Assembly (NCBI GenBank): GCA_945787585.1 | Contig: CALZIG010000186.1 | Coordinates: 1-9,625 of the forward strand | DNA length: 9,625 nucleotides | Direction of reading: 5' to 3' | DNA from: an uncultured Gammaproteobacteria bacterium | GTDB taxonomy: Bacteria > Pseudomonadota > Gammaproteobacteria > SZUA-140 | In this document: positions 1 through 8,315 of the stretch, one piece after another | Layout: each line of letters starts with the position of its first letter | Position numbering within the stretch: the first letter of the stretch is position 1 | The notes under the pieces: generated by a model | The model's database searches: none | What the model saw: the letters and a program-made list of their open reading frames with translations, nothing else | Told to the model about the DNA's origin: nothing | Position numbers and translations under genes: made by a program

Positions 1-409
1 AACCCAGTTCATGAAACTCACTGGAGATCAGTTCGATATCACGCCCTTCGGCCTTATTTATCACCAGCATGAACGGCTTACCGGAACGGCGCAGTCGACC
101 CGCAATGGTTCGATCACCGGCTGTAAGCCCCGCTCGACCATCGACCAGAAAAAGCACCGCATCGGCCTCATCGATCGCGACCATCGCCTGATCCATCATC
201 AGCCCATCGATACCTTTAGTGGCATCGCCCAGTCCACCTGTATCGACTACTATGTAAGGATATTCGCCAACCTTACCTTCACCATAGTTACGATCGCGCG
301 TTAAACCTGGCTGGTCAGCGACCAGTGCATCACGCGTACGGGTAAGGCGATTAAAGAGTGTCGACTTGCCCACATTGGGCAAGCCTACCAGTGCAATGAC
401 AGGTTTCAT
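1..409 (-). CDS. der: Ribosome biogenesis GTPase Der (EngA), N-terminal part only
   Basis: Der is an essential GTPase with two tandem G domains and a KH-like C-terminal domain. It acts in the cytoplasm in late assembly of the 50S ribosomal subunit. Only the first 136 codons are present (the family is usually about 440-490 residues); the gene runs off the left edge. Most of the first G domain is visible: the P-loop GLPNVGKST at residues 9-17, the switch region PGLTRDR at 34-40, DTGG at 56-59, and a G4 motif reading NKAE at 118-121. Two residues differ from the usual Der motifs: Leu instead of Arg after the first P-loop Gly, and Glu instead of Asp in G4. The ATG overlaps the bamB stop as ATGA (406-409), with GGAG five bases upstream (415-418), so translation is probably coupled to bamB. 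The bamB-der order agrees with the identification. Confidence 0.96.
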   Translation of the reverse strand, partial: MKPVIALVGLPNVGKSTLFNRLTRTRDALVADQPGLTRDRNYGEGKVGEYPYIVVDTGGLGDATKGIDGLMMDQAMVAIDEADAVLFLVDGRAGLTAGDRTIAGRLRRSGKPFMLVINKAEGRDIELISSEFHELG

Positions 410-1602
410 TGCATCTCCATACGTAAGGCAGAAATAGCGCCCCGGTGACTGACTGAATAGAGGATATTGTTAAGCACCCGTGGTGACTGTGCCACGGCCA
501 CATCATCCACCCGGCGACGTGCGACAAAGCTACCATTTTCAGGTGAAAGCCAGTGCAGATAACCTTCATAGTCACCAACCACCACCTTTCCGTCCTGCAT
601 GGCGGGCGCGCTAATTTTTCGTCTTAGCAATTTGTTCTGTCGCCACAGGGTTGCGCCGGTACGCCGATCAAGTGCAAAGACCTGCCCATCATCATCACTG
701 AGATAAAGCTGCTGATCATCGAGCACAACACCACTATGCGCAGAAAATTCCCGCGTCCATAGATTACGCCCCGAGTTGGCATCAAGGGCAATCAACCTTC
801 CCTGAAAGGCGACGGCATACAAAATATCGTCGCGATAGGCGAGCCCGGCATCAACATCCACCAGCCGTTCCAGTTCTGAGCGCCCTTTTGCCACCGCGAT
901 CACCTTCTCCCATTGCAACTTACCATTACTGGTGGACAGTGCGGCGACCTTACCATTTGAAAAACCGGCAAAGACCTTATCACCCACAATGAGTGGATCG
1001 CCGACGCCACGCAGGCTCAGCGAGGGGACGATCGTTTCATAGACCCACAGGCGTGTCCCATCCTGTGCATCTAGGCCAAATATTTTGCCATCGTTAGTAC
1101 GCGCTACAATAACCCCTTGCGATACCTGCGGCGAGCCCATCACTTCGCTCGAGAGCTGGCTGCGCCACTGTAATGAACCATCTTGACTGGAAAGCGCCAG
1201 CACCTCTCCTTTTTGGGTGCCCAGTAACAGGTGTCCATCGCCACTGCCAATGGCGCCGGTTAATGCTGCTTCCGTATTAACGTCCCACAGGCGACAACCA
1301 CATTCACTATCAAGTGCGCGCACGCGGCCCCTCGGGTGAGCAATAAATAGTTGTTTGTCATCGACAACGATAACAGAAGACCCTTCCCACTCATCAGCGC
1401 GTGACTGCGGCTGTTGATACCAGACAGGCGCAACAGTTACCGTCGGCTGGAATCGCTCCAGTGGGGTCGGGTGTGATTCAAGCGTTAGCGGGCCTGCACA
1501 TCCGACCAGCGATAACAGTGCCAATAACGGCCACCAGTGAGCGGTAGTGCCTAGCGGAGAAAGGTGAACCCGTATGTGAGTTCGTACAGCAAAACCACTC
1601 AT
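406..1602 (-). CDS. bamB: Outer membrane assembly lipoprotein BamB (YfgL)
   Basis: BamB is the periplasmic beta-propeller lipoprotein of the BAM complex, which folds beta-barrel proteins into the outer membrane. The 398-residue product is close to the E. coli length (392). It has a hydrophobic signal segment (about residues 23-34) ending in the lipobox LVGC, so Cys35 is the predicted lipidated residue. The rest consists of PQQ/WD-like blade repeats of the type 'ALD..TG..LW', for example around 177-186, 271-282 and 309-320. The motif PSLSLRG (193-199) and the later RLVDVD (246-251) match the loops that contact BamA in E. coli BamB (Leu, Leu, Arg and two Asp), from my knowledge of the family. 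An unusual CGC tripeptide lies at 101-103. The ATG lies five bases after the yfgM stop; a weak GAGGA is 12 bases upstream. No other plausible start precedes the signal peptide. Confidence 0.96.
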   Translation of the reverse strand: MSGFAVRTHIRVHLSPLGTTAHWWPLLALLSLVGCAGPLTLESHPTPLERFQPTVTVAPVWYQQPQSRADEWEGSSVIVVDDKQLFIAHPRGRVRALDSECGCRLWDVNTEAALTGAIGSGDGHLLLGTQKGEVLALSSQDGSLQWRSQLSSEVMGSPQVSQGVIVARTNDGKIFGLDAQDGTRLWVYETIVPSLSLRGVGDPLIVGDKVFAGFSNGKVAALSTSNGKLQWEKVIAVAKGRSELERLVDVDAGLAYRDDILYAVAFQGRLIALDANSGRNLWTREFSAHSGVVLDDQQLYLSDDDGQVFALDRRTGATLWRQNKLLRRKISAPAMQDGKVVVGDYEGYLHWLSPENGSFVARRRVDDVAVAQSPRVLNNILYSVSHRGAISALRMEMQ

Positions 1603-1607
1603 GATTG

Positions 1608-2240
1608 TTATGCGTCCTCGCCACCGAGGTCATCCAGCTTCATCTGCAATAAGTTATTATCACCCTTGTCGTTAGCCTTTAGTGCTTTTTCATAGGCACT
1701 ACGTGCATTATCCGGCTGAGATAACGCGACATAAATGTCGCCCTTCAACGCTTCATATAGCGGTAAATATTCCCCGGCATCCACAGTCTCCAGTAAGGCC
1801 AGCGCACCATCGCCATTGCCTTCAGCCAGCATCACTGTCGCCATTCGCAAACGCGCCATATGCTGAAACTCCATCTGTTTACTGTTATCAAGCACCCACT
1901 GCAAACGCGCACGTGCAGCCAGCAGATCGCCGTCATCAACCTTTAGTTTCGCAATCGCAAATGCCGACAGTACCGCATAGGGCGTATCAGAAAAATGGTT
2001 GATAATATGTTCACCACGGGTCATCACCGCGTCACTGCGTGACTGTTGCAGGTCATCCTGTAGCTGTGAAAATTCAAGCGAGGCATTTTGGCGCTGAGAG
2101 GCGTTATGTTGCACCCAGTAATTGCCGCCAATGAGGATACCAAAACCGACCACCAGTCCAACCACGACTGATGTGCCGTTTTCTTTCCACCATTTTTTGA
2201 TCGACTCAATCTGTTCTTCTTCAGTTGTGAGAGCTACCAC
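1608..2240 (-). CDS. yfgM: YfgM family inner-membrane TPR protein (ancillary SecYEG translocon / periplasmic chaperone network subunit)
   Basis: This 210-residue protein has the YfgM layout: a short acidic cytoplasmic N-terminus with the IESIKKWWKENG motif (about 11-22), one membrane segment at about 23-41 (VVVGLVVGFGILIGG core), and a periplasmic TPR-like helical domain (about 80-205). E. coli YfgM is 206 residues with the same pattern. There it associates with PpiD at the SecYEG translocon and helps pass exported proteins to periplasmic chaperones; that role here is inferred from family and position. The start is GTG: it has AGAGGA at 2248-2253 with a seven-base spacer, and no in-frame ATG lies close by. 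The nearby ATG at 2246-2248 is out of frame. The gene sits between hisS (68-base gap) and bamB (5-base gap), the usual context of yfgM. Confidence 0.9.
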   Translation of the reverse strand: MVALTTEEEQIESIKKWWKENGTSVVVGLVVGFGILIGGNYWVQHNASQRQNASLEFSQLQDDLQQSRSDAVMTRGEHIINHFSDTPYAVLSAFAIAKLKVDDGDLLAARARLQWVLDNSKQMEFQHMARLRMATVMLAEGNGDGALALLETVDAGEYLPLYEALKGDIYVALSQPDNARSAYEKALKANDKGDNNLLQMKLDDLGGEDA

Positions 2241-2247
2241 GTCTGCA

Positions 2248-2253
2248 TCCTCT
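2248..2253 (-). promoter_or_regulatory. Ribosome binding site of yfgM, supports a GTG start
   Basis: AGAGGA is read on the minus strand seven bases before the GTG codon at 2238-2240. The good spacing, and the lack of an in-frame ATG nearby, decide the start in favour of GTG. Confidence 0.7.
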
Positions 2254-2308
2254 ATTGATGTTCATATTCAGTTATTTAACGACCGCAATAATGCGTATTG
2301 ACGCCACT

Positions 2309-3586
2309 TCAATTTGTCAGCAATGTCTCTTTTAAATACGCTGCAAGGGCATCATGCCCCATTGATGCTTGCGGCTGCTCGACCCGCAGATGCTTCACAC
2401 TCACTTGCTGTTGTGCAATCTCATCTTCACCCAGGATCAACGCCAGCTGCGCACCACTTTTATCCGCCTTTTTCATCTGATTCTTAAAGCTGCTGCCGCC
2501 ACAATGGCTACGCAAACGCAACGCTGGCAGCGCACGGCGCAGCTGCTCGGCCAATAATAACCCCTGCCGCATCGCCAAATCACCTACTAATACTAAATAG
2601 GCGTGTGGTGCCGTATCTGGCACACTCAGACCGCGGTCTTCAATCAGCGCCAGCAGACGCTCCATCCCCATCGCAAAACCGATAGCGGGCGTCGGCTTAC
2701 CGCCGAGCTGTTCTACCAGCCCATCATACCGCCCGCCAGCACAGACCGTTCCCTGCGCACCCAGATCATTTGTCACCCACTCAAAGACTGTCTTTTGATA
2801 ATAATCGAGACCACGCACCAGCCTCGGATTGACGCTATAGCTAATCTCGGCGCCATCAAGCAGCGACTTCAACATATCAAAATGGTCACGCGATTCATCA
2901 TCGAGATAATCGAGCAGCCGCGGTGCCCCCTCAATCATCGCCTGCATCGCCGGATTTTTGCTATCGAGGATGCGCAGTGGATTTTTTTCCAGACGCAACA
3001 GGCTCTCTTCATCGAGCAGCTCACGGTGACATTCCAGATATTCGACCAGTTTTTCGCGATGCACGACACGAGTCGCCGGCGTGCCCAGCGTGTTGATCTG
3101 CAACTGCAGCCCGTCAAGCCCCAGCAGTTGCCAGAGGCGTGCCGTCATCATAATCAGCTCGGCATCGATGTCCGGGCCAGCCAATCCATAGGCCTCGACA
3201 CCGGTTTGGTAGAACTGACGGTAACGTCCCTTTTGTGGCCGTTCGTGACGAAACATCGGGCCGCTATACCAGAGACGCTGCACCTGATTGTACAGCAGAC
3301 CATTTTCGATGCAGGCACGCACACAGCAGGCCGTCCCTTCCGGACGCAGTGTCAGGCTATCGCCGTTACGATCCTCAAAGGTATACATCTCCTTGGCGAC
3401 GATGTCGGTCACTTCCCCGATGGTGCGCACAAACAGCTCGGTCTTTTCGACAATCGGCATACGGATTTCATCATACCCATAGGCCTGCACCACCTGACGC
3501 ACACACGCCTCGAGGTGCTGCCACAGTGGGCTCTGCTGCGGCAGAACATCATGCATGCCGCGCACTACTTTTATGCTATTGGACAA
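2309..3586 (-). CDS. hisS: Histidine--tRNA ligase (HisRS)
   Basis: HisRS is a class II aminoacyl-tRNA synthetase that charges tRNA-His in the cytoplasm as a homodimer. The 425 residues match the usual length (E. coli 424). The order is: N-terminal VRGMHDVLP (8-16); the ATP-binding RPEGTA region (81-86); motif 2 with [14 protein letters not shown] (112-125); the histidine-specific LVRGLDYY (256-263); motif 3 with GFAMGMERL (303-311); and an anticodon-binding domain (about 327-425). All key catalytic motifs are intact. Residues 87-92 read CCVRAC, with two more cysteines than the E. coli sequence as I remember it. The start is TTG, supported by AGGAAG just upstream and by alignment with the E. 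coli N-terminus; the next in-frame ATG is codon 11, inside the conserved RGMHD motif. The gap to ispG upstream is 60 bases, with only a weak 5-bp inverted repeat. Confidence 0.98.
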   Translation of the reverse strand: MSNSIKVVRGMHDVLPQQSPLWQHLEACVRQVVQAYGYDEIRMPIVEKTELFVRTIGEVTDIVAKEMYTFEDRNGDSLTLRPEGTACCVRACIENGLLYNQVQRLWYSGPMFRHERPQKGRYRQFYQTGVEAYGLAGPDIDAELIMMTARLWQLLGLDGLQLQINTLGTPATRVVHREKLVEYLECHRELLDEESLLRLEKNPLRILDSKNPAMQAMIEGAPRLLDYLDDESRDHFDMLKSLLDGAEISYSVNPRLVRGLDYYQKTVFEWVTNDLGAQGTVCAGGRYDGLVEQLGGKPTPAIGFAMGMERLLALIEDRGLSVPDTAPHAYLVLVGDLAMRQGLLLAEQLRRALPALRLRSHCGGSSFKNQMKKADKSGAQLALILGEDEIAQQQVSVKHLRVEQPQASMGHDALAAYLKETLLTN

Positions 3587-3590
3587 AGTG

Positions 3591-3596
3591 CTTCCT
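3591..3596 (-). promoter_or_regulatory. Ribosome binding site of hisS, supports a TTG start
   Basis: AGGAAG is read on the minus strand four bases before TTG at 3584-3586 (six if AGGA is taken as the core). It settles the rare TTG start, because the first ATG would cut into the conserved N-terminal motif. Confidence 0.75.
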
Positions 3597-3646
3597 GTAC
3601 TATTCGGGTGATCTGATGTAACACTGAAAGGATGGTAACACCATGA

Positions 3647-4783
3647 TCAGCGTTTCAGTTCCTGCAATGGAATGACAACATCGCCACTACCCACCACACC
3701 GGCCGCTCTACGTTGTGCGATCTGGGCACGGACTGTGCGCTCGATCTCATCCACCAGCGCCTCGTTACTCAGCTTATGATCCGGCTTACCGTCTACATAC
3801 AACAGGTTTGGCGAACCGCCGGTCAGCCCCACATCGGCCTCACGCGCCTCACCGGGGCCATTCACAACACAGCCGATCACCGCCACATCCAGTGGGTCAG
3901 TGATGTCTTCAAAACGGGCCTCCAGCGCATTAACTGTCGAGATCACATCAAACTGCTGGCGCGAACAGGAAGGACAGGCGATCAGGTTGATCCCCTTACT
4001 GCGCAGTCGCAGGCTTTTGAGGATATCGAAACCGACTTTGATCTCTTCTATCGGATCAGCGGCCAGCGAGATACGAATAGTGTCGCCGATACCATCATTC
4101 AACAACATGCCCAGTCCAATCGCCGACTTTACCGTGCCGGAACGCAGGCCACCCGCCTCGGTAATCCCCAGATGCAATGGCTGATCAATCTGTGTTGCCA
4201 AAGCGCGATAAGCTGCAACGGTCATAAAGATCTCAGAGGCCTTGAGGCTGATCTTGAACTGCTGAAAATCGAGACGATCCAGAATATCGATATGACGCAG
4301 CGCGGATTCCACCAGCGCCTCGGCGGTCGGCTCACCATATTTCACCTGGAGCTCTTTCTCCAGCGACCCGGCATTGACGCCAATGCGAATCGGGATGTTA
4401 TGGTCGCGCGCACTACTCACCACGGCACGCACACGCTCGTCTTTACCGATATTGCCCGGATTGATGCGCAGGCAATCAGCGCCAAGTTCAGCCACACGCA
4501 GTGCGATTTTATAATCAAAATGGATATCGGTAACCAGCGGTATCGTGACCCGCTGACGAATCTTGCCAAAGGCCTCTGCGGCATCCATTGTCGGTATCGA
4601 GACACGCACGATATCGGCGCCCACTTTTTGCAGCGCTTCGATCTGTGCCACGGTCGCCTCGACATCGCAGGTGTCGGTGTTGGTCATGCTCTGCACTGCG
4701 ATCGGGGCATCGCCACCGACCGCCACATCGCCCACCATGATCTGTCTCGATTTACGCCGTATAATTTGTGATGTTGTTTTCAT
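3647..4783 (-). CDS. ispG: 4-hydroxy-3-methylbut-2-en-1-yl diphosphate synthase (IspG/GcpE)
   Basis: IspG is the [4Fe-4S] enzyme of the penultimate MEP-pathway step. It reductively converts MEcPP to HMBPP for isoprenoid synthesis, using electrons from flavodoxin or ferredoxin. The 378-residue protein is the short bacterial form (TIM barrel plus C-terminal cluster domain). Cluster ligands are seen at Cys270 and Cys273 (CPSC), Cys305 (GCVVNGPGE) and Glu312, the same positions as in E. coli by my recollection. Other conserved parts are VQSMTNTDT (30-38), LVTDIHFDY (83-91), RINPGN (106-111) and GITEAGG (206-212). The ATG at 4781-4783 has AGGG seven bases upstream and follows rodZ by 21 bases, which suggests the same transcript. 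The iron-sulfur cluster is presumably supplied by the ISC system, whose genes lie at the right end of the window. Confidence 0.98.
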   Translation of the reverse strand: MKTTSQIIRRKSRQIMVGDVAVGGDAPIAVQSMTNTDTCDVEATVAQIEALQKVGADIVRVSIPTMDAAEAFGKIRQRVTIPLVTDIHFDYKIALRVAELGADCLRINPGNIGKDERVRAVVSSARDHNIPIRIGVNAGSLEKELQVKYGEPTAEALVESALRHIDILDRLDFQQFKISLKASEIFMTVAAYRALATQIDQPLHLGITEAGGLRSGTVKSAIGLGMLLNDGIGDTIRISLAADPIEEIKVGFDILKSLRLRSKGINLIACPSCSRQQFDVISTVNALEARFEDITDPLDVAVIGCVVNGPGEAREADVGLTGGSPNLLYVDGKPDHKLSNEALVDEIERTVRAQIAQRRAAGVVGSGDVVIPLQELKR

Positions 4784-4804
4784 TGGAGCGCCCTGGCCTT
4801 CATT

Positions 4805-5881
4805 CTATTCAGCATTATTACCGAGTGTGAACCGAGCGACCTTGCCGCGCGCAACACTGCGCTGATCAAATGGCTCACCGTTGTAGGTCATCTTCACTGC
4901 TGGGGAATTTCCTAACAATATATTAAATGGTGCGGCACCACTCAGCGCCCTTGTCTGCCCCGGCTTGCCGAGGTCAAACATCATGCGCCGGCCGTTGGCA
5001 TCCGTAATTTCAATCCATGACTCATCAGAAAATGTTAACGTCAGGGTATCAGCCAGCGCTTGCGTATCAGTTGTAGTTACCGTTTCAGGCTCAGCATTAA
5101 CCTCTGCTACAACACTATTTTCTTCTGTATCAGCAGATAACGCGGATGCCGATGATTGCGTTGTGTCAGCTGCCGATTCAGTCTCCTGTAGTGGCGCAAC
5201 AGGCGTACTGGCGACATCTCTTGTGTGAATTGACGGCGCCATTGAGGGCGACTCATCCACATCAGTCATGCCATCAGGCAATACAGTGGCTTCATCCTGC
5301 GATGACATCCCCCACCACAATAACAGCACCAGCACGACTACCACCACACCACCCGCAACAATACGCGGATCAAAAGGCAGCATGCTACTTTTAGGCGCAG
5401 GCGAAGTCGTTCGGCTCGAACGAATCACATTGGGCGCGGCGAGTGCATTCTGCACATTGTACAATTCGACTAACGGGTCTGCGGGCACATCGAGTAGTCG
5501 GGCATAGTTACGCAGATATCCCGTCACGAAGATCGGCGCAGGAAATGTCTCATAATCGCCCACTTCCAGCGCCTTAATCTGCGCTTCAGTCAGAAAGAGT
5601 TGAACCGCAATATCTGCGACCGATAAACCGCGTCGCTCACGTTCAGCGGCAAGCACCTTTCCCGGCAGAGCATCATGCTCGTGAGATTGTGCTGTTGTCA
5701 CCGAGGGTTCCGCTTCCAGGATACGCTCATCGATATCGGCAGATGTTTTATTAGTCGAGTCTTGATGCGTTTCATCTGACGTCTTATTAATTGTGTCTGA
5801 AGTATCACGCGATGAATGCTGTGCATTAAAACTGAATTTTTTCTGTTCAGTTTCATTGCTATCGATGGATGAATCTTTCAT
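4805..5881 (-). CDS. rodZ: Cytoskeleton protein RodZ (HTH domain, one membrane segment, DUF4115)
   Basis: RodZ links the MreB cytoskeleton in the cytoplasm to the peptidoglycan elongation machinery and helps set rod shape. The 358 residues show the expected order: a helix-turn-helix domain of the HTH_25 type (about 73-141, with LAAERERRGLSVADIA and FVTGYLRNYARLL), a membrane segment (about 173-191, very rich in Val and Leu), a Ser/Thr/Ala/Glu-rich periplasmic linker (about 192-278) and a C-terminal beta domain (about 279-354, with SWIEITDANGRR). An unusual feature is a polar, low-complexity N-terminal tail of about 70 residues before the HTH, where E. coli RodZ has under 20. No later Met precedes the HTH. 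The ATG shares its A with the pilW stop (TAATG at 5879-5883), so the two are probably translationally coupled; GGAG lies 11 bases upstream. Confidence 0.95.
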   Translation of the reverse strand: MKDSSIDSNETEQKKFSFNAQHSSRDTSDTINKTSDETHQDSTNKTSADIDERILEAEPSVTTAQSHEHDALPGKVLAAERERRGLSVADIAVQLFLTEAQIKALEVGDYETFPAPIFVTGYLRNYARLLDVPADPLVELYNVQNALAAPNVIRSSRTTSPAPKSSMLPFDPRIVAGGVVVVVLVLLLWWGMSSQDEATVLPDGMTDVDESPSMAPSIHTRDVASTPVAPLQETESAADTTQSSASALSADTEENSVVAEVNAEPETVTTTDTQALADTLTLTFSDESWIEITDANGRRMMFDLGKPGQTRALSGAAPFNILLGNSPAVKMTYNGEPFDQRSVARGKVARFTLGNNAE

Positions 5882-6645
5882 TACTGTTCAGACTCCATCA
5901 ATAACACCGTCTCATCCGCCAACGGATAATTGGCTTTCAATAATTTTGCATATTTTTCTGCGGCAGCAAAATCGCCTAACTTGCGTTCAATCCGCACACC
6001 CAGCCATAGTGTTTCAGGCGTATGCGCTGAAACTTCGACAAAGCGTTGAAAAAAGGCCCTTGAGCGAAGGTATTTTCCTTCTTCAAAACTAATTCGTGCC
6101 ATTTGATAGAGGGTCACCGGTCGGCGCGGATTATCTTCCAGGACCAGTCTGAAATACTTTTCAGACTTCGCATGATCTGGCTTTCGCATCATGCACTGCG
6201 CAAGATTTTCATAAAATTCATAACGCGCCTTATGTGCTGGTGCATTTTGTACCGCCATCAAAAAGCTTTTTTCAGCCGCTTCGTAATCGCCCTGATCACA
6301 AAGAAACACACCATGATTATTGAGTAACGAATAATCGCTGGGGGTTAGCCTTAATGCCAATTTATAGTGCTTATCAGCCTCTTGCGACGCATCCAGCTGT
6401 CGATAGAGTTCGGCAATATAATGATGGGCAGCGACCAGATCTGGTTCCTGTTCAAGTGCACGCTGTAGTTTGATCATCGCGGTCTCATTGTCACCCTGCT
6501 GCATGTAGGCCAGCCCGAGTCGCGCATTAATCGACGCAGAACTCTCTCGGTCGGATTTCTTCCTTACCGCATCAGAGGTACAGGCTACTAGCATCAGTAG
6601 CATCGTGATAGAGACCAGCATCCGACAAAGTCTGTTTTTGCTCAC
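5881..6645 (-). CDS. pilW: Type IV pilus biogenesis/stability lipoprotein PilW (PilF), TPR protein
   Basis: PilW/PilF is the outer-membrane lipoprotein (pilotin) that brings the secretin PilQ to the outer membrane and lets it multimerise for type IV pilus assembly. The 254-residue product has a short signal peptide with lipobox LVAC, so Cys22 should be lipidated. About six TPR units follow from residue 39 to the end, for example INARLGLAYMQQGD (39-52) and LNNHGVFLCDQGDYEAAEKS (108-127). P. aeruginosa PilF is similar in size and lies in the same place between rlmN and rodZ. The start is GTG, sharing its first G with the rlmN stop (TAGTG); AGGTGA at 6650-6655 gives good spacing. The presence of this gene suggests that the organism makes type IV pili, although no other pil gene is in view. 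Confidence 0.93.
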   Translation of the reverse strand: MSKNRLCRMLVSITMLLMLVACTSDAVRKKSDRESSASINARLGLAYMQQGDNETAMIKLQRALEQEPDLVAAHHYIAELYRQLDASQEADKHYKLALRLTPSDYSLLNNHGVFLCDQGDYEAAEKSFLMAVQNAPAHKARYEFYENLAQCMMRKPDHAKSEKYFRLVLEDNPRRPVTLYQMARISFEEGKYLRSRAFFQRFVEVSAHTPETLWLGVRIERKLGDFAAAEKYAKLLKANYPLADETVLLMESEQ

Positions 6646-7802
6646 TAGCTCACCTGTTTGATTACGCCGAAACGCTCACTTCGACGGATACGATCCTGCA
6701 CTTTTCCCACCAGCTGACCACAGGCGGCATCGATATCTTCACCGCGTGTTTTGCGTCGAATCGTCACCAGCCCCCCGTTGATCAGGGTCTCCTGAAAACG
6801 ATCAATCACCTCGCGACTGGAGGTCTGATAATCGGTGCCGGGAAAAGGATTAAACGGAATCAAGTTCACCTTGGAGGGAATCCCTTCAAGTAATTTAATC
6901 AGCGCTTTTGCTTCGTCAACGCTGTCATTAATACCTTCGAGCATCACATATTCAAACGTCACTTTACGATGTGGTTTATCCGCGATATAACGCCGACATG
7001 ACGCAAGCAATTCATGAATGGGGTACTTTTTGTTGATCGGCACAATTTGATTGCGCAGTTCGTCATTGGTCGCATGCAGCGAAACGGCCAAACTCACATC
7101 AGAGACTTCGCGCAACCGATCTAATGCAGGGACTACGCCTGCAGTACTTAACGTAATGCGCCGTTTGGAAAGCCCAAAGGCGAGGTCATCCATCATCAGG
7201 TCCATCGACCTCACGACGTTGTCAAAATTCAGCAACGGCTCACCCATCCCCATCATCACTACATTGGTGATGGCGCGACCATCTTTCACCCCACCTCCCA
7301 ACGTCCGCACCGCCACCCGCACTTGCGAGATAATCTCATGCACTTCAAGGTTACGATTGAACCCCTGTTGCGCCGTGGAACAGAAAGTACATTTAAGCGC
7401 ACAACCCACCTGAGACGATACGCACAGCGTACCGCGATCACCTTCCGGAATGTACACCGTCTCGATACAGTTGCCATCGGCCAGTCGCAGCAACCATTTT
7501 ACCGTGCCATCTTTTGAGGGCTGCTCGTAGACCACTTCCGGCATGACAATTTCGCAGGTCTCTTTTAACCGAGTACGCAGCGCCTTGCCAAGATTGGTCA
7601 TCGTATCGATATCATCGATATCCTGCTGATAGAGCCATTTCAATAACTGAGAAGCACGAAAGGCCTTCTCGCCCATAGCGGCGAAGAAGGCCTTCATTGC
7701 CTGCTGATCAAGATTCAGCAGATTAACTTTGGATGGTGTCTCCAAGTGCTCATTGTCCAGTTGATTAACCAGCCTGTTAACGGGTGCGTTCACACAGGTC
7801 AT
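6645..7802 (-). CDS. rlmN: Dual-specificity 23S rRNA/tRNA adenine-C2 methyltransferase RlmN (radical SAM)
   Basis: RlmN is a radical SAM enzyme that methylates C2 of A2503 in 23S rRNA and of A37 in certain tRNAs, which affects translational accuracy. With the chosen ATG (7800-7802) it has 385 residues, against 384 in E. coli. The [4Fe-4S] cluster motif CxxxCxxC is Cys134, Cys138 and Cys141 ([10 protein letters not shown]). The two catalytic cysteines are Cys127 (LCVSSQVG) and Cys361 (DIDAACGQL). [11 protein letters not shown] (182-192) and [10 protein letters not shown] (238-247) are the SAM-binding and family motifs. The open frame continues to 7877 within ndk, but the upstream codons show no ribosome binding site and are not conserved. 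The chosen start overlaps the end of ndk by 26 bases and itself has only a weak GAG upstream; GTG at 7791-7793 is another candidate. Conserved sequence begins near residue 25 (KVNLLNLD). Confidence 0.96.
   Translation of the reverse strand: MTCVNAPVNRLVNQLDNEHLETPSKVNLLNLDQQAMKAFFAAMGEKAFRASQLLKWLYQQDIDDIDTMTNLGKALRTRLKETCEIVMPEVVYEQPSKDGTVKWLLRLADGNCIETVYIPEGDRGTLCVSSQVGCALKCTFCSTAQQGFNRNLEVHEIISQVRVAVRTLGGGVKDGRAITNVVMMGMGEPLLNFDNVVRSMDLMMDDLAFGLSKRRITLSTAGVVPALDRLREVSDVSLAVSLHATNDELRNQIVPINKKYPIHELLASCRRYIADKPHRKVTFEYVMLEGINDSVDEAKALIKLLEGIPSKVNLIPFNPFPGTDYQTSSREVIDRFQETLINGGLVTIRRKTRGEDIDAACGQLVGKVQDRIRRSERFGVIKQVS
6650..6655 (-). promoter_or_regulatory. Ribosome binding site of pilW, supports a GTG start
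   Basis: AGGTGA lies within the last codons of rlmN, four bases before GTG at 6643-6645. It fixes the start on the rlmN stop codon and points to translational coupling. Confidence 0.65.
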
Positions 7803-8208
7803 TTGGCTCAAAGAAAAATGCAATCTCATCTTTTGCGGTATCCGCCGCATCAGAACCGTGCACCGCATTTTCATCAATACTGCTAGCGAAACGTGCGCGG
7901 ATGGTACCTTCAGCCGCTTCGGCAGGATTGGTTGCGCCCATCAGGTCACGATGTTTGAGGATCGCGTTTTCACCTTCCAGTACCTGTACGATAACCGGGC
8001 CAGAGATCATGAAGCTCACCAGGTCATTAAAGAAAGGGCGCTCTTTATGAACGGCATAAAAACCTTCGGCCTGCTCGCGTGATAGCTGCATCATTCTAGC
8101 GGCAACGATTTTCAGGCCACCCTTTTCAAAACAGCTATAGATATCACCAATGTGATTCTTGCCAACAGCATCAGGTTTAATAATGGATAGGGTACGCTCA
8201 ATGGACAT
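7777..8208 (-). CDS. ndk: Nucleoside diphosphate kinase
   Basis: Ndk transfers the gamma phosphate from ATP to nucleoside diphosphates and so balances NTP and dNTP pools in the cytoplasm. The 143 residues equal the E. coli length. The active-site His117 sits in the signature NAVHGSD (114-120), Lys11 is in the N-terminal [10 protein letters not shown] motif, and the C-terminus [10 protein letters not shown] is typical. The ATG at 8206-8208 is preceded by GGAG (8219-8222) with a ten-base spacer. The leader upstream contains a candidate promoter and a 12-bp hairpin, so ndk may start a transcription unit that continues into rlmN. The 3' end overlaps the start of rlmN. Confidence 0.99.
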   Translation of the reverse strand: MSIERTLSIIKPDAVGKNHIGDIYSCFEKGGLKIVAARMMQLSREQAEGFYAVHKERPFFNDLVSFMISGPVIVQVLEGENAILKHRDLMGATNPAEAAEGTIRARFASSIDENAVHGSDAADTAKDEIAFFFEPNDLCERTR

Positions 8209-8233
8209 TAAATGGTTACTCCGCGATATGCTC

Positions 8234-8269
8234 TAAATAGCAGCAAACCCGCGCAGGGCGGGTTTGCTG
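8234..8269 (-). terminator. 12-bp hairpin between iscX and ndk, possible terminator or leader structure
   Basis: The arms CAGCAAACCCGC (8241-8252) and GCGGGTTTGCTG (8258-8269) are perfect reverse complements with a five-base loop. Read in the direction of the genes, the stem is followed by CTATTTAG (8240 down to 8233), a weak U-rich tail. It could end the isc transcript, but the imperfect U run makes termination efficiency uncertain. It lies 33 bases before the ndk start and downstream of the candidate promoter, so it may also be a stable 5' leader structure of ndk mRNA. On the plus strand no T run follows. Confidence 0.55.
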
Positions 8270-8286
8270 GACCGAATTCAATCGAT

Positions 8287-8315
8287 ATTTTAACGCCTTA
8301 GCCAGTATCAAGCAA
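8287..8315 (-). promoter_or_regulatory. Candidate sigma-70-type promoter for ndk
   Basis: On the minus strand there is TTGCTT (8310-8315), a 17-base spacer and TAAAAT (8287-8292). The -10 matches five of six consensus bases and the -35 three of six, with ideal spacing. Transcription would begin near 8280 and run through the hairpin into ndk, about 70 bases ahead of its ATG. This is a pattern match only. Confidence 0.45.

Noticed and set aside
2241..2308. Possible promoter TTGCGG-16-TATGAA between hisS and yfgM
   Set aside because: Both hexamers match poorly; in an AT-rich 68-base gap this is expected by chance.
2603..3616. A 337-codon open frame on the plus strand
   Set aside because: It is antisense to hisS, has no recognisable motifs and no ribosome binding context; hisS is certain on the other strand.
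3630..3645. Small inverted repeat ATGGT-AAC-ACCAT after the ispG stop
   Set aside because: A 5-bp stem followed only by CCTTTC is too weak for a terminator, and ispG-hisS spacing is compatible with one operon.
3713..4771. A 352-codon open frame on the plus strand
   Set aside because: It lies exactly opposite ispG, whose catalytic residues are all conserved. Its translation has no recognisable domain and it is best explained as an antisense shadow of a constrained gene.
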